64,000 bases of DNA from Furfurilactobacillus rossiae DSM 15814 (GCF_000428925.1 NZ_KE386820.1:1-64000), one strand, 5' to 3'. Shown: positions 42,974 to 52,191, counted from the stretch's first letter. Notes: generated by a model not told the origin, from the letters alone. Program-made: numbers and translations.

Positions 42974-43519
42974 ATGGCAATAGCATTAAAAACGGCACGT
43001 TTAGAGCTACGAAGTATTCGAGAATCTGATTTATCGGCTTTCACTCAAATTGTCGGTAATCCACGTGTTGCGATGCCGGCGGGTTTCCAACCAGTTCATA
43101 ACGAATTTGAAGCGCGTTTTTTAATGCGCCAAACATTAGGGCAACGCTGGATTTGGGGTGTTGCCCGTCAGACAGAGGACCAAATTATTGGTACTGTTGG
43201 GCTATACGGTAGAACAGGACATGATGGCGCATTGGTGCACGGTGAAAGAGATATTGGCTACATGCTTAACGAACATTTTTGGGGTCACGGATATATGCCT
43301 GAGGCGGTGATGGCGGTCTTAACATATGGCTTTGATCAAGGGTTGCAAGCGGTGTGGGGATCTTACTTTTCAGATAATGAACGCTCGGCGCGTATTTTTG
43401 AGCGATTTGGGTTTCAATTTGATCATGAGATTCAGCATTCTGCAACTGATTTTTTTGCGCCAGGAAAAACAGAGCGCTTTTTTCGGTTAACACCAAATGA
43501 TTTTGCATTGCATCAGTGA
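42974..43519 (+). CDS. GNAT family N-acetyltransferase, RimJ/RimL-like
   Basis: 181 aa. Opens with TARLELRSIRESDLSAF, as RimJ/RimL-type acetyltransferases do, and carries GHGYMPEAVMAVLTYGF for acetyl-CoA binding and NERSARIFERFGF near the C-terminal third. These enzymes acetylate protein N-termini or small amines; the target is unknown. The start is ATG 42974, with GGAAGG 8 nt upstream, not the open frame back to 42875, which overlaps the divergent hydrolase. Confidence 0.82.
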   Translation: MAIALKTARLELRSIRESDLSAFTQIVGNPRVAMPAGFQPVHNEFEARFLMRQTLGQRWIWGVARQTEDQIIGTVGLYGRTGHDGALVHGERDIGYMLNEHFWGHGYMPEAVMAVLTYGFDQGLQAVWGSYFSDNERSARIFERFGFQFDHEIQHSATDFFAPGKTERFFRLTPNDFALHQ

Positions 43520-43590
43520 AATGTGATCGAGGTTAATGGTTGAGCTACGTTTATCATTACTGTTTGGTATGCTATGATGGCAATGGTAAG

Positions 43591-43608
43591 TTATCTCTAT
43601 CGTGATAA
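43591..43608. promoter_or_regulatory. Inverted repeat before the Rrf2 gene (possible operator)
   Basis: TTATC (43591-43595) and GATAA (43604-43608) are inverted over an 8-bp centre, downstream of a TATGAT -10-like box near 43573. The position suits autoregulation. Confidence 0.3.
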
Positions 43609-43626
43609 TTAGGTTAGGAAGAAATT

Positions 43627-44151
43627 ATGCAATTAACGAGGGGCTTTGAGCAGGCCGCATGTATTTTAGCGTTACTCGCAACCCAAGATACGAATGTACC
43701 CATCACATCTGAAGTCATTCACACTAGATTGGGTGGTTCACAAACATATATGCGAAAAATCATTCGCAAATTGGTCGTTGCTGGTCTAGTTAGATCCGTG
43801 TCTGGTAATCAAGGTGGATTTACGTTGGGGCGTAATTCACGTCAAATTACTGTTTGGGATGCGGTGGTGGCGACAGAGGGCGATATTCAAACATATCCCA
43901 ACAATGGCTTGATTGATCGGGTATTCGATGATGTTGAACCACTGGCTAACCGTGGCACGCAGGTGTTGACAGACATTTTTGTTGCTGCAGATCAACAGTA
44001 TAAACATGTATTACAAGAAACATCGGTTCATCGGATTTTAGTCCATATTTTTCAGTCACAAATTATCCCGACTGTTGATTGGAATGAAAGTACGGTTAAC
44101 TATCCGAATTTTACTGCCAAACTAAAGGCACTTCTCCATGGAGAAAATTAG
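43627..44151 (+). CDS. Rrf2-family transcriptional regulator
   Basis: 174 aa with the Rrf2 winged helix at the N-terminus (about 1-80; GGSQTYMRKIIRKLVVAGLV and the wing SGNQGGFTL). The three cysteines that hold an Fe-S cluster in IscR/NsrR are absent; only Cys12 is present, so this is a cluster-free member like YwnA/CymR-type regulators. GTTAGGAAGAAATT precedes ATG. Targets are unknown; the next gene is riboswitch-controlled and has its own promoter. Confidence 0.82.
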   Translation: MQLTRGFEQAACILALLATQDTNVPITSEVIHTRLGGSQTYMRKIIRKLVVAGLVRSVSGNQGGFTLGRNSRQITVWDAVVATEGDIQTYPNNGLIDRVFDDVEPLANRGTQVLTDIFVAADQQYKHVLQETSVHRILVHIFQSQIIPTVDWNESTVNYPNFTAKLKALLHGEN

Positions 44152-44212
44152 CGTTTTCTCGGGTAAATGGGTGATTGATTTGATGAATACGTTTTCATTT
44201 TCGCTGAAAGCC

Positions 44213-44241
44213 TTGCAATTTGTGGGGCTTCTTTTTATACT
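44213..44241 (+). promoter_or_regulatory. Promoter of the lysine riboswitch-lysP transcript
   Basis: TTGCAA (44213-44218) and TATACT (44236-44241), 17-bp spacer, ending just before the riboswitch. Confidence 0.7.
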
Positions 44242-44250
44242 CTGTTTATA

Positions 44251-44508
44251 TCGAATGAAGAGGTTGCGACAATCATGAGTCGCCAGGTCGAGAACGTACA
44301 GGTTCTGTAACGCTTGGTTAAAGGGTGCGTCGCCGAAATGAGTTACTGCTGTATCAGTATCTTGTTGGGACGTTGATGAATAATCAACGAACTGTCGTGG
44401 TAAATAAAAACGCCACGGAGCGCTATCTAACGATTGACCAGGATGAATTTGACGGTCGGTTTGTTTAGCGTGTCTTTGTGCATGATAAACAGACCGGCCT
44501 TTTATTTA
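44251..44508 (+). promoter_or_regulatory. Lysine riboswitch (L box) with terminator
   Basis: The aptamer (about 44251-44435) shows AGAGGTTGCGAC near the 5' end, GGGTGCGTCGCCGAAA in the middle and GGAGCGCTATC at the 3' end, all lysine-riboswitch landmarks. A terminator follows: GGTCGGTTTGTTTA / TAAACAGACCGGCC and T-rich sequence (44454-44508). Lysine binding should favour termination, so lysP is shut off when lysine is plentiful. Confidence 0.88.
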
Positions 44509-44556
44509 TTCAGATTACATCAAGTGCTTCTCTTTAGAAAATGGGAGGAACTCGAT

Positions 44557-46167
44557 ATGGCAGAAAATGAGAATCGCGCGGTTCGCCGCGAATTGAAGAC
44601 GCGACATTTATCAATGATTGCGTTAGGTGGCAGTATTGGAACAGGGTTGTTCGTTGCATCCGGTTCCGCAATTTCTGCAGCTGGCCCTGGTGGTGCTTTG
44701 GTTGCTTATGTGGCAATTGGGATCATGGTCTACTTCTTAATGACCAGTTTGGGTGAGATGGCAACTTACATGCCGCTGACTGGTTCGTTTGCCGCATATT
44801 CAACCAAGTTTGTGGATCCCGCTTTGGGATTCGCGATGGGGTGGAATTACTGGTTTAACTGGGCGATTACGTTAGCCGTGGATGTTTCGACGGCGGCCTT
44901 AGTTATGCAATTTTGGTTACCAAACGTACCGGCATGGATCTTTAGCATGATCGCATTAGCAATTATTTTCACTATCAACGCATTATCGGTTCGTTCGTTT
45001 GGTGAAACAGAGTACTGGATGTCCATTATCAAAGTGGTCACGGTCCTGATTTTCTTAGTTATTGGGACCTTAACGATTTTTGGTATCATGGGCGGTCACG
45101 CAACTGGTTTTTCAAACTTAACTTATAAAAAGGCCCCATTTGTTGGCGGTGTGCCGGCATTGCTCTCCGTGTTCGTCGTAGCTGGCTTCTCATTCCAAGG
45201 GACTGAATTAATTGGGATTGAAGCAGGTGAAAGTGAAACACCTGAAAAGAGTATTCCCAAGGCGATTCGCCAAGTGTTCTGGCGGATTCTGTTATTCTAC
45301 ATTTTGGCAATCTTTGTTATTGCCTGCATCATTCCTTATACAAGTAAGGATCTGTTGGGCTCAAGTGCCACAGACATTGCCATTAGTCCATTTACGCTGG
45401 TCTTTCGTCGGGCAGGATTAGCTGCGGCCGCTAGTGTGATGAATGCGGTTATCCTAACGTCTGTTATTTCATCAGCTAACTCAGGGATGTACGCTTCCAC
45501 GCGGATGTTGTACTCCTTAGCGAACGAAGGCTATGCACCAAGCTTCTTTGGTAAAACGAACAAGCGCGGTATTCCTATGGCTTCGTTGGTTGGAACTACA
45601 GTTATCGGATTATTAACTTTCTTGACCAGTATCTTTGGACCTAAGTTGTATATGTACCTGGTTGCTGCTTCTGGCCTGACCGGGTTCATTGCTTGGTTGG
45701 GGATTGCGATTAGCCATTACCGCTTCCGCCGCGCCTTCATTAAGCAGGGACATCAGTTAAGCGAACTCCGTTACCATGCAAAGGGGTTCCCATTCGGCCC
45801 GATTTTGGCATTCGTGCTGGGCATCGTTGTTATTGTTGGTCAAAACTTGAAGTCGTTTGCACAACTCGATTTGCAAGCTATTCTGGTAACGTACATGAGT
45901 GTGCCATTGTTCTTGATCCTGTGGGGTTATTACAAGATTCGTCACCGCACTCATATCATTCCACTGGACAAGGTTGACTTGACGCCAAAAACAAATGGCG
46001 AAAGTTACACTGCTGCTGATGCTTCGGCTGCCTCAGGTGATATTGAAAGCAGTGCAACGGTTGAAACGGTTGCACAAACGGGCAAAAAGACCACAAGCGC
46101 AACTTCGGCGGTTCACGATTTGACGAATGACAAATCGATAGCCCCTAAAAATGATTCGAATAAATAG
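44557..46167 (+). CDS. lysP: Lysine-specific permease (APC superfamily, LysP type)
   Basis: 536-aa amino-acid permease with 12 membrane segments. IALGGSIGTGLFVASG (about 20-35) is the substrate-binding loop of amino-acid/polyamine permeases, and GIEAGESETPEKSIPKAI matches LysP-like members. Assignment to lysine rests on the lysine riboswitch in the leader. The start is ATG 44557 with GGGAGGAAC upstream. Unusual: after TM12 there is a ~70-residue hydrophilic Ala/Ser/Thr-rich C-terminal tail, longer than in most LysP proteins. It is monocistronic. Confidence 0.92.
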   Translation: MAENENRAVRRELKTRHLSMIALGGSIGTGLFVASGSAISAAGPGGALVAYVAIGIMVYFLMTSLGEMATYMPLTGSFAAYSTKFVDPALGFAMGWNYWFNWAITLAVDVSTAALVMQFWLPNVPAWIFSMIALAIIFTINALSVRSFGETEYWMSIIKVVTVLIFLVIGTLTIFGIMGGHATGFSNLTYKKAPFVGGVPALLSVFVVAGFSFQGTELIGIEAGESETPEKSIPKAIRQVFWRILLFYILAIFVIACIIPYTSKDLLGSSATDIAISPFTLVFRRAGLAAAASVMNAVILTSVISSANSGMYASTRMLYSLANEGYAPSFFGKTNKRGIPMASLVGTTVIGLLTFLTSIFGPKLYMYLVAASGLTGFIAWLGIAISHYRFRRAFIKQGHQLSELRYHAKGFPFGPILAFVLGIVVIVGQNLKSFAQLDLQAILVTYMSVPLFLILWGYYKIRHRTHIIPLDKVDLTPKTNGESYTAADASAASGDIESSATVETVAQTGKKTTSATSAVHDLTNDKSIAPKNDSNK

Positions 46168-46206
46168 TTGAACAGTTTTATCTTGATTAACTATGAAACC
46201 AAATAG

Positions 46207-46254
46207 AACTCGCTTGGTACAAATACAAAAATTTGTACCAGCGAGTTTTTTATT
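46207..46254 (+). terminator. lysP terminator
   Basis: AACTCGCTTGGTACAAAT / ATTTGTACCAGCGAGTT perfect stem followed by TTTTT. From here to 46527 (270 bp) I see no gene; a TACAAT box near 46435 may be the -10 of the kinase gene. Confidence 0.9.
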
Positions 46255-46527
46255 ATATTCAAAGCTAAATGTCATCAAATAAATATATTTAATTTTGGTC
46301 GGGCACAATATGAAAAGGCTATCTTTGTTAGTATGGCTCGTTTTGATAAAAAAAGAGGTCGTAAATTCAGTTATGACAGAAAGATTACGTTTTAATTTGT
46401 AAGCTACAATATATGGCGAGATTCTACGAGCGTGATACAATATGTAGGTAGTTAAAGGATAAACACGTTCTGTCACGGTTGACCACGCATTGTGGTGCGG
46501 TTGATAGAGATCAGGGGAGATAAAGAC

Positions 46528-47175
46528 ATGATTGTTTTAGCAGGAACGATTGGTGCAGGAAAAACGAGCTTAACTGATTTATTGGCAAGTCACTTACATA
46601 CACAGGCCTTTTATGAATCAGTGGAAGATAATCCAATTCTGCCATTATTTTACAAGGACCCAAAAAAGTACGCATTTTTGCTTCAAATCTACTTCTTAAA
46701 CAAGCGGATGGATTCTATCAAAGCTTCTTTTGCCGATGATGAAAGTGTTATGGATCGGTCAATTTATGAAGATTCATTGCTTTTTCATTTGAATGCTGAC
46801 TTAGGTCGTTCAACGGAAACAGAAGTTGACATCTATGACTCTTTATTAGAGAACATGATGCAGGAATTGCCAGATGCACCACATGAAAAGAACCCTGATC
46901 TTTTGATCCACATCGACATTTCGTTTGACACCATGTTACAAAGAATTCAAAAACGTGGTCGTGAATACGAGCAAATTGATAACGATCCTTCATTGTATGA
47001 ATACTACAAACAATTGAACGATCGTTATACGGCTTGGTATAACAATTATGATCATGGTCCTAAAATGCGGATCGATGGTGATAAGTATGACTTTGTTGAA
47101 GATCCAGATGCAGCAAATGCCGTTCTTGCACAAATTGATGCAAAATTGAGCACACTTCAATTGGCGACTGCTTAA
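46528..47175 (+). CDS. Deoxynucleoside kinase (dAK/dGK type)
   Basis: 215-aa kinase that phosphorylates deoxynucleosides in the salvage route, as in Lactobacillus deoxyadenosine/deoxyguanosine kinases. P-loop GTIGAGKTS (about 6-14), DRSIYED near 78 with the catalytic and substrate residues, and the LID region QKRGREYEQ near 150. The start is ATG 46528 with CAGGGGAGATAAAGAC upstream; the frame extends to 46492. A single copy is present, not the tandem pair of some lactobacilli. serS lies downstream with a T-box between. Confidence 0.9.
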   Translation: MIVLAGTIGAGKTSLTDLLASHLHTQAFYESVEDNPILPLFYKDPKKYAFLLQIYFLNKRMDSIKASFADDESVMDRSIYEDSLLFHLNADLGRSTETEVDIYDSLLENMMQELPDAPHEKNPDLLIHIDISFDTMLQRIQKRGREYEQIDNDPSLYEYYKQLNDRYTAWYNNYDHGPKMRIDGDKYDFVEDPDAANAVLAQIDAKLSTLQLATA

Positions 47176-47249
47176 TTTGCATTAATGGGGTTGCACCAAC
47201 GATTTAGTTGCTATAAGCTGTCAATAGACATAAACAGATATTAAACACA

Positions 47250-47454
47250 GTTGCATTTAGTATTGCGATTAAGAGAGCCGGTGGTTGATGAGAACCGGAT
47301 CGCAATCAATTCCAGCAACGATTAAAGTGGGCGGTTAATCCCGCACGGCGAAAGTCGTTAGCATGTTCGAGAGCATCAGTAATGGTGAACTTGGGTGGTA
47401 CCGCGAATTAACGTCATTCGTCCCAATTGTGATGGGATGAGTGGCGTTTTTTTG
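47250..47454 (+). promoter_or_regulatory. T-box leader of serS
   Basis: Stem I is built of GTTGC/GCAAC, TTGCGAT/ATCGCAA and CCGGT/ACCGG, with AGTA on the 5' side of the specifier loop. A serine codon (TCC or TCA) lies in the 3' side (around 47318-47326). The T-box motif GGGTGGTACCGCG (47393-47405) can pair with uncharged tRNA. A terminator (47411-47454) with a T-run follows. Uncharged tRNA-Ser should promote read-through into serS. Confidence 0.92.
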
Positions 47455-47476
47455 TGAAAAAATTGGAGGTAGTAAA

Positions 47477-48778
47477 ATGTTAGACATTAAACGGATTCGT
47501 AATAATCCAGATGAAGCTAAGGAAAAGTTGGCAACGCGGGCAATTAAGCCTGAGCAAATTGACGACGTAATCGCGTTGGATGAACAACGCCGTGATTTAC
47601 TCAAGCAGACGGAACAATTAAAGGCTAAACGGAACACGGTTTCGGATGCCATCAGTGTTGCCAAGCGAAATCATGAAGACGCCGATAAACAGATTGCTGA
47701 AATGCGTGAAGTCGGTGCTGATATTAAGGCATTAGACACCAAGTTGGCCGATGTATTGGACGAGTTCAACGATAAGATGGCACGCTTACCCAACTTCCCA
47801 CATGATACGGACCCTATTGGCCCGGACGAAAATTATTCTCGTGAAGACCGTAAAGTGGGCGCTATTCCTCACTTTGATTTTGAACCGAAAGCACACTGGG
47901 ATATTGGTGAAGACTTAGGTATCTTAGACTTCAAACGTGCAGCTAAGGTCTCTGGCGCTCGGTTTGTGTACTACATGGGGATGGGTGCCAAGCTTGAACG
48001 TGCCGTTTACAACTTCATGTTGGATCAACATGGAGAAGAGGGTTACGAAGAAGTTATTCCACCTTATATGGTCAACAGTGCTTCAATGTATGGTACTGGC
48101 CAATTTCCAAAGTTCAAAGAAGACGTTTTCCAAATTCAGGATCAAGATTTGACATTAATTCCTACTGCGGAAGTGCCATTGACAAACTACTACCGTGATG
48201 AAGTGCTGGATGAAGCACAATTACCAGTTTATGTGACTGCATTGTCACCAAGTTTCCGTTCTGAAGCAGGTTCCGCTGGTCGTGACACTCGTGGTTTAAT
48301 TCGGATGCATCAATTCAACAAGGTTGAAATGGTTAAGTACGTTAAGCCAGAAGAATCATACAAAGAATTGGAAAAGATGACCGGTAATGCTGAAAATATT
48401 CTGCAAAAACTAGGCTTGCCATATCACGTCATTACTTTAGCAACAGGTGACATGAGCTTTACTGCAGCTGAAACGCATGACCTTGAAGTTTGGATTCCAC
48501 ATCAAGAAACTTACCGTGAAATTTCCAGTTGTTCTAACTGTGAAGACTTCCAGGCGCGTCGAGCACAGATCCGTTACCGTGATGCAGATGGTAAAGTTCA
48601 CTTGGTTCACACGTTGAACGGTTCCGGTTTAGCTGTTGGTCGGACGGTCGCAGCTATTTTGGAAAATTACCAAAATGAAGATGGCTCAGTTACCATTCCG
48701 GATGTGTTGGTTCCTTACATGCATGGTGTGACTAAGATTACTAAAGAGAACGCTCACGCAAAGCACGTTGAAGACTAA
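47477..48778 (+). CDS. serS: Seryl-tRNA synthetase
   Basis: 433-aa class II synthetase. An N-terminal coiled-coil arm (about 30-100) grips the tRNA-Ser variable arm. Motif 2 lies in [20 protein letters not shown] and motif 3 in [16 protein letters not shown]. Length is normal. The start is ATG 47477 with TTGGAGGTAGTAAA upstream, not the ORF start at 47441. Expression is controlled by the T-box leader, and the gene ends in a strong terminator. Confidence 0.96.
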   Translation: MLDIKRIRNNPDEAKEKLATRAIKPEQIDDVIALDEQRRDLLKQTEQLKAKRNTVSDAISVAKRNHEDADKQIAEMREVGADIKALDTKLADVLDEFNDKMARLPNFPHDTDPIGPDENYSREDRKVGAIPHFDFEPKAHWDIGEDLGILDFKRAAKVSGARFVYYMGMGAKLERAVYNFMLDQHGEEGYEEVIPPYMVNSASMYGTGQFPKFKEDVFQIQDQDLTLIPTAEVPLTNYYRDEVLDEAQLPVYVTALSPSFRSEAGSAGRDTRGLIRMHQFNKVEMVKYVKPEESYKELEKMTGNAENILQKLGLPYHVITLATGDMSFTAAETHDLEVWIPHQETYREISSCSNCEDFQARRAQIRYRDADGKVHLVHTLNGSGLAVGRTVAAILENYQNEDGSVTIPDVLVPYMHGVTKITKENAHAKHVED

Positions 48779-48797
48779 TTGCTCGGCAATTTAAACA

Positions 48798-48849
48798 AAC
48801 GAATCATGTGATGACTACCATTATGGTGGCTAGCATGGTTCGTTTTTTT
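48798..48849 (+). terminator. serS terminator
   Basis: AACGAATCATG...TACCATTATGGT...GCATGGTTCGTT, a long hairpin with inner ACCAT/ATGGT, then a T-run. Confidence 0.85.
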
Positions 48850-48900
48850 ATTAGTGTTGTTATTTCGTTGGTTGCACGGCTGTTAAAGTATGAGCGGAAG

Positions 48901-49048
48901 GGTTGAAATCTATAGTGAAGGCGTTGTTAATTCGGTGGAGTTGCCGTATTTACAACACGGACGAGCTTGAAGACTTGTTCTTTAAGGCTTCAAGTCGAAG
49001 TGAAAGACCGGTTTTGGGGCTTGAACTGGTCCTACAATGATTTCAACC
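48901..49048 (+). repeat. Cloverleaf-like repeat, copy C
   Basis: 148 bp. Outer stem GGTTGAAATC (48901-48910) / GATTTCAACC (49039-49048), perfect. Hairpins: GTTGT-ATTCGG / CCGTAT-ACAAC (48923-48956), CTTGAAG-A-CTT / AAG-G-CTTCAAG (48966-48994), and GACCGGTT / AACTGGTC (49006-49031). Linkers GACGAGC and GAAGTGAAAGAC, and GGCTTGAAC in the last loop, align with copies A and B. It lies between the serS terminator and the tRNA promoter; the 452-bp gap (48779-49230) holds no gene. Confidence 0.7.
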
Positions 49049-49163
49049 ATGACAACCGAACGCGGAAGTTTTTCTGTAAGCAGAATTTGAATAGTAAGAA
49101 CTACAGTTAACCACGGTTAATGAAAAATAAATGGCAAAAATTGAAGAAAAATGCGGAACAGTG

Positions 49164-49193
49164 TTGACAGTTTTTGAGCGTAAATGATATTAT
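49164..49193 (+). promoter_or_regulatory. Promoter of the five-tRNA cluster
   Basis: Consensus -35 TTGACA (49164-49169) and TATTAT (49188-49193), 18-bp spacer. Confidence 0.7.
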
Positions 49194-49230
49194 CTAATAG
49201 TTGTCTGATGAGGGAACAGAATCAGATGCT

Positions 49231-49312
49231 GCGGATGTGGCGGAATTGGCAGACGCGCTAGATTTAGGTTCTAGTGTCTTTTGACATGGAGGTTCGAGTC
49301 CTCTCATCCGCA
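49231..49312 (+). tRNA. tRNA-Leu (TAG)
   Basis: 82-nt class II tRNA; acceptor GCGGATG/CATCCGC, anticodon stem CTAGA/TCTAG, loop TTTAGGT (TAG), variable arm around TGTCTTTTGACA. Confidence 0.94.
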
Positions 49313-49319
49313 TCATGTT

Positions 49320-49393
49320 GCCGACTTAGCTCAGTTGGTCAGAGCACCGCTCTAGTAAAGCGGGGGTCGGAGGTTCGAATCCTCTAGTCGGCA
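49320..49393 (+). tRNA. tRNA-Thr (AGT)
   Basis: 74 nt; acceptor GCCGACT/AGTCGGC, anticodon stem CCGCT/AGCGG, loop CTAGTAA (AGT). Confidence 0.92.
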
Positions 49394-49418
49394 TGGTTCC
49401 ATTTGTTTTATAAGTTAT

Positions 49419-49490
49419 GCGGAAGTAGTTCAGTGGTAGAACATCACCTTGCCATGGTGGGGGTCGCGGGTTCGAATCCCGTCTTCCGCT
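49419..49490 (+). tRNA. tRNA-Gly (GCC)
   Basis: 72 nt; acceptor GCGGAAG/CTTCCGC, loop TTGCCAT (GCC), discriminator T as usual for bacterial tRNA-Gly. Confidence 0.94.
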
Positions 49491-49513
49491 TTTCATAACG
49501 CTGTTATGAGAAT

Positions 49514-49587
49514 GCACCCATAGCGCAACTGGATAGAGTGTCTGACTACGAATCAGAAGGTTGTAGGTTCGACTCCTACTGGGTGCA
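49514..49587 (+). tRNA. tRNA-Arg (ACG)
   Basis: 74 nt; acceptor GCACCCA/TGGGTGC, anticodon stem TCTGA/TCAGA, loop CTACGAA (ACG, A34 expected to be edited to inosine). Confidence 0.94.
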
Positions 49588-49592
49588 TCACG

Positions 49593-49627
49593 ATGACCGC
49601 TGCCAGGTGCTGGTGGCGGTCATTTTA
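49593..49627 (+). terminator. Terminator inside the tRNA cluster
   Basis: ATGACCGC / GCGGTCAT stem with TTTTATTT behind; it would limit read-through to the last tRNA. Confidence 0.7.
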
Positions 49628-49632
49628 TTTAT

Positions 49633-49706
49633 CGGGACATAGCTCAGCTTGGTAGAGCACTGCGTTCGGGACGCAGGGGTCGCAAGTTCAAATCTTGTTG
49701 TCCCGA
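49633..49706 (+). tRNA. tRNA-Pro (CGG)
   Basis: 74 nt; acceptor CGGGACA/TGTCCCG, anticodon stem CTGCG/CGCAG, loop TTCGGGA (CGG). Confidence 0.93.
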
Positions 49707-49721
49707 TCATTCTTTAAAACG

Positions 49722-49761
49722 AACAGTCGTTAGTCAATGTTGACTAGCGGCTGTTTTTTTT
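49722..49761 (+). terminator. Terminator after the tRNA cluster
   Basis: AACAGTCGTTAGTC / GACTAGCGGCTGTT stem, then a run of T. Confidence 0.85.
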
Positions 49762-49937
49762 GACTGTTTTTGTTGTCCACAACACAAAACAAGCTATCGA
49801 TTTAGTCGTCAAGTTGCGAAAAATATGGCATGATAAACTTATAGACAGATCGAACGTTTGAAGATCTATCATTCAACTGTGTTGGCAATTGCAATAATTA
49901 TTGCAGGATATCGGTAATTAGAGGGAGTTCAGTTATT

Positions 49938-50894
49938 ATGAGTGACACAACAGCAATTTTTAACGCCATTGAGCAGGCGCAGACAATTATTATTCACCGT
50001 CATCAACGACCTGATCCAGACGCATTAGGATCTCAGTTTGGCCTTAAGCTTACTTTACAGCATGCGTTTCCGGATAAGCGTATATTTGCGGTCGGGACAG
50101 TTCCAAATGATCTTGGCTGGTTAGGTCAGTCAGACACTGTTTCAGATGACCAGTACACAGACGCATTAGTAATAACGGTTGATACGGCTAACACGGAGCG
50201 CATTGACGATGACCGGTTCAATCAGGGCCGGCAACTCGTTAAAATTGACCACCATCCTAATGATGATAATTATGGTGACTTATCATGGGTGCTGCCGGAC
50301 GCATCCAGTACTTCGGAGTTAATTGTTGATTTTATCGATGCACATCAAGATGCTCTGAGCTTGACACGTGATGCAGCCTTGCTGTTTTACGCGGGAATTG
50401 TTGGTGACACTGGTCGTTTCTTGTACCCGGCCACCAGTGCACACACATTCGCCGTTGCCAGTGAATTGTTGGCAACAGGAATTGACGCCGCTGAAGTGGG
50501 GCGCCATGAAAATGAGTTAAGCCGTGGCCTTGGCCGTTTGATGGGCGATGTTTTAGCTAACATTGAAATTGACAAATTTGGCGCCGCTCATTATGTGATA
50601 TCACAAGCTCAGCTAGCCTCTCTGTCGTTAGCAACAAGTGAGGTTCAGCCGCTGGTATCGACGCCGGGCCGCTTGGCAGATGTTCGCGCTTGGTTATTAT
50701 TTGTAGAAAATCCTGACGGTAGTTACCGGGTTCATTTACGTTCCAAAGGACCGGCGATAAACGAATTGGCAAAGGCCCACCATGGTGGTGGTCACGATTT
50801 AGCCAGTGGTGCCAATGCTGCAGATCAACAGGAAGTTGACGACATGATTGCGTCTTTGAGCAAGTTGATGCAGCAATGGCAACAGACGCACTAA
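49938..50894 (+). CDS. nrnA: Bifunctional oligoribonuclease/PAP phosphatase NrnA (DHH family)
   Basis: 318-aa DHH/DHHA1 phosphoesterase that degrades nanoRNA and dephosphorylates pAp; NrnA relatives also cut short cyclic-dinucleotide products. Motifs: HRHQRPDPDALGSQ near residue 20, VDTANTERID near 80, DHHPNDDNYGD near 98, GDTGRF near 155, and the DHHA1 GGGHDLASGA near 284. No membrane part is present, so it is the soluble NrnA type and not GdpP. GAGGGAGTTCAGTT precedes ATG. Confidence 0.92.
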   Translation: MSDTTAIFNAIEQAQTIIIHRHQRPDPDALGSQFGLKLTLQHAFPDKRIFAVGTVPNDLGWLGQSDTVSDDQYTDALVITVDTANTERIDDDRFNQGRQLVKIDHHPNDDNYGDLSWVLPDASSTSELIVDFIDAHQDALSLTRDAALLFYAGIVGDTGRFLYPATSAHTFAVASELLATGIDAAEVGRHENELSRGLGRLMGDVLANIEIDKFGAAHYVISQAQLASLSLATSEVQPLVSTPGRLADVRAWLLFVENPDGSYRVHLRSKGPAINELAKAHHGGGHDLASGANAADQQEVDDMIASLSKLMQQWQQTH

Positions 50895-51029
50895 ACAGTT
50901 GCCTTGTTAAGCATCCTAATAATTTATAATTATCATTTTCTTGATGACCGTATATTTAGGAACTGATTAGTTGGTTGAAAATTGATGCCATGTTACTTTA
51001 GGGTTAAAGCATCCTAGGAAGTGATGGCT

Positions 51030-51599
51030 GTGGATATTAAACATGAACATGCGGTAACCGTTTTTGAGGAGTGGTTGATGATCAAACGAAAAGACCGTCG
51101 TCATTTTCGTTTGATTCGCCACTTAGCATACTTAGATTGGATAATGACAGGCGAAGGTGCGTCGCCGGCGGTTGAAGACTTGGCGGCGGCTCAAGCGGTT
51201 AGTCAATTGGATAATTCAGAGTTTTTGCAATGTCTCATGAAATTACCTTATCGGCGTCAGGTATTGACCGGTGATGGCGAAGACGTGTTAGCGTGGTTTG
51301 ATCATGTCGAAAAAACTGCACACAGTCATCTATTCAGTAATATTGGATTACTAATGGAAATTGTCTTGGATGAAGAGGCTGGTCACTCAGTCCAACAATG
51401 GGACTCAACCACAATTGCGACTGCTCACCAGTTAGCTGAATTATCTAACGATCAGCTACTAACAGTAATCAGTCAGCTAGCTAGTGCAAAAAAACAGCCA
51501 AGGCTCTCAGAGAGTCAACGTGCAATCGGTCACCAGCATGATCACCGTCTTCATTTGCACGGCCAGATTGAACCGGTTAATGATCCGCGACAAATTTGA
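51030..51599 (+). CDS. Uncharacterised protein (~189 aa)
   Basis: I do not recognise this protein. It is soluble and largely helical, with one cysteine and a His-rich C-terminus (GHQHDHRLHLHG near residue 172), which might bind metal. The GTG at 51030 has AGGAAG 8 nt upstream and is preferred; the GTG/ATG at 51021/51024 are too close to that site. It lies between nrnA and a small membrane protein on the same strand. Confidence 0.6.
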   Translation: MDIKHEHAVTVFEEWLMIKRKDRRHFRLIRHLAYLDWIMTGEGASPAVEDLAAAQAVSQLDNSEFLQCLMKLPYRRQVLTGDGEDVLAWFDHVEKTAHSHLFSNIGLLMEIVLDEEAGHSVQQWDSTTIATAHQLAELSNDQLLTVISQLASAKKQPRLSESQRAIGHQHDHRLHLHGQIEPVNDPRQI

Positions 51600-51801
51600 T
51601 TACATGAGTTGGCAAATGTAAAAAAGTTTCAACTAGACGAGCTGTGTTATTAATTAGTCATCGGCAATCGATGTGATTGATATCATGGCTCTTTCATGTG
51701 GACGACGGGTGACGTTTCATGGACTTGGGAGCCCATCACTTTGTGTTCACCGTTAATTCATGGTTATAATAAGTTATTATGTTAAAAAGGGGATGGTCAG
51801 A

Positions 51802-52191
51802 ATGAATCAGAAGGCGAAACGTGCAACCGTTGCTGTTTGGTTACTGATGATCTTGTGTGTGATTTTATTGACGATTTGGCCGGCCATTCACTACATTACG
51901 GTTGCTAGTTTATGGCGGTGGTGGCTAGCTGTCGCAGTTTATAGCGTGGCCTTTGGTATTGGGTGGCACAAACGAAACCAGCGTGCTGGTCGCTTTATTT
52001 TATCGATTACGGTCGCTTTAGCTGTGGTTTTTGGGCTATTTGTGCTACTAGTGGCACTTTTTGCTGAAGAGGGGCTAGTCCGTTACTTTGTTGGTCTCAT
52101 TGCACTGCTTGAAATCATTGCCGGCATTGTCTGGTATTCGGTTGTGTACGAACGTCGTAACCGACTGAAAAATCGCCATTGGGATGCTTAA
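51802..52191 (+). CDS. Small integral membrane protein, uncharacterised
   Basis: About 129 aa with four hydrophobic segments (about 9-31, 36-53, 62-83 and 90-113) and a basic C-terminal tail (YERRNRLKNRHW). The family is not recognised. ATG 51802 is preferred because AAAAAGGGGA lies about 10 nt upstream; the open frame continues back to 51760. It precedes the DMT transporter by 38 nt and may be cotranscribed with it. Confidence 0.65.
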   Translation: MNQKAKRATVAVWLLMILCVILLTIWPAIHYITVASLWRWWLAVAVYSVAFGIGWHKRNQRAGRFILSITVALAVVFGLFVLLVALFAEEGLVRYFVGLIALLEIIAGIVWYSVVYERRNRLKNRHWDA

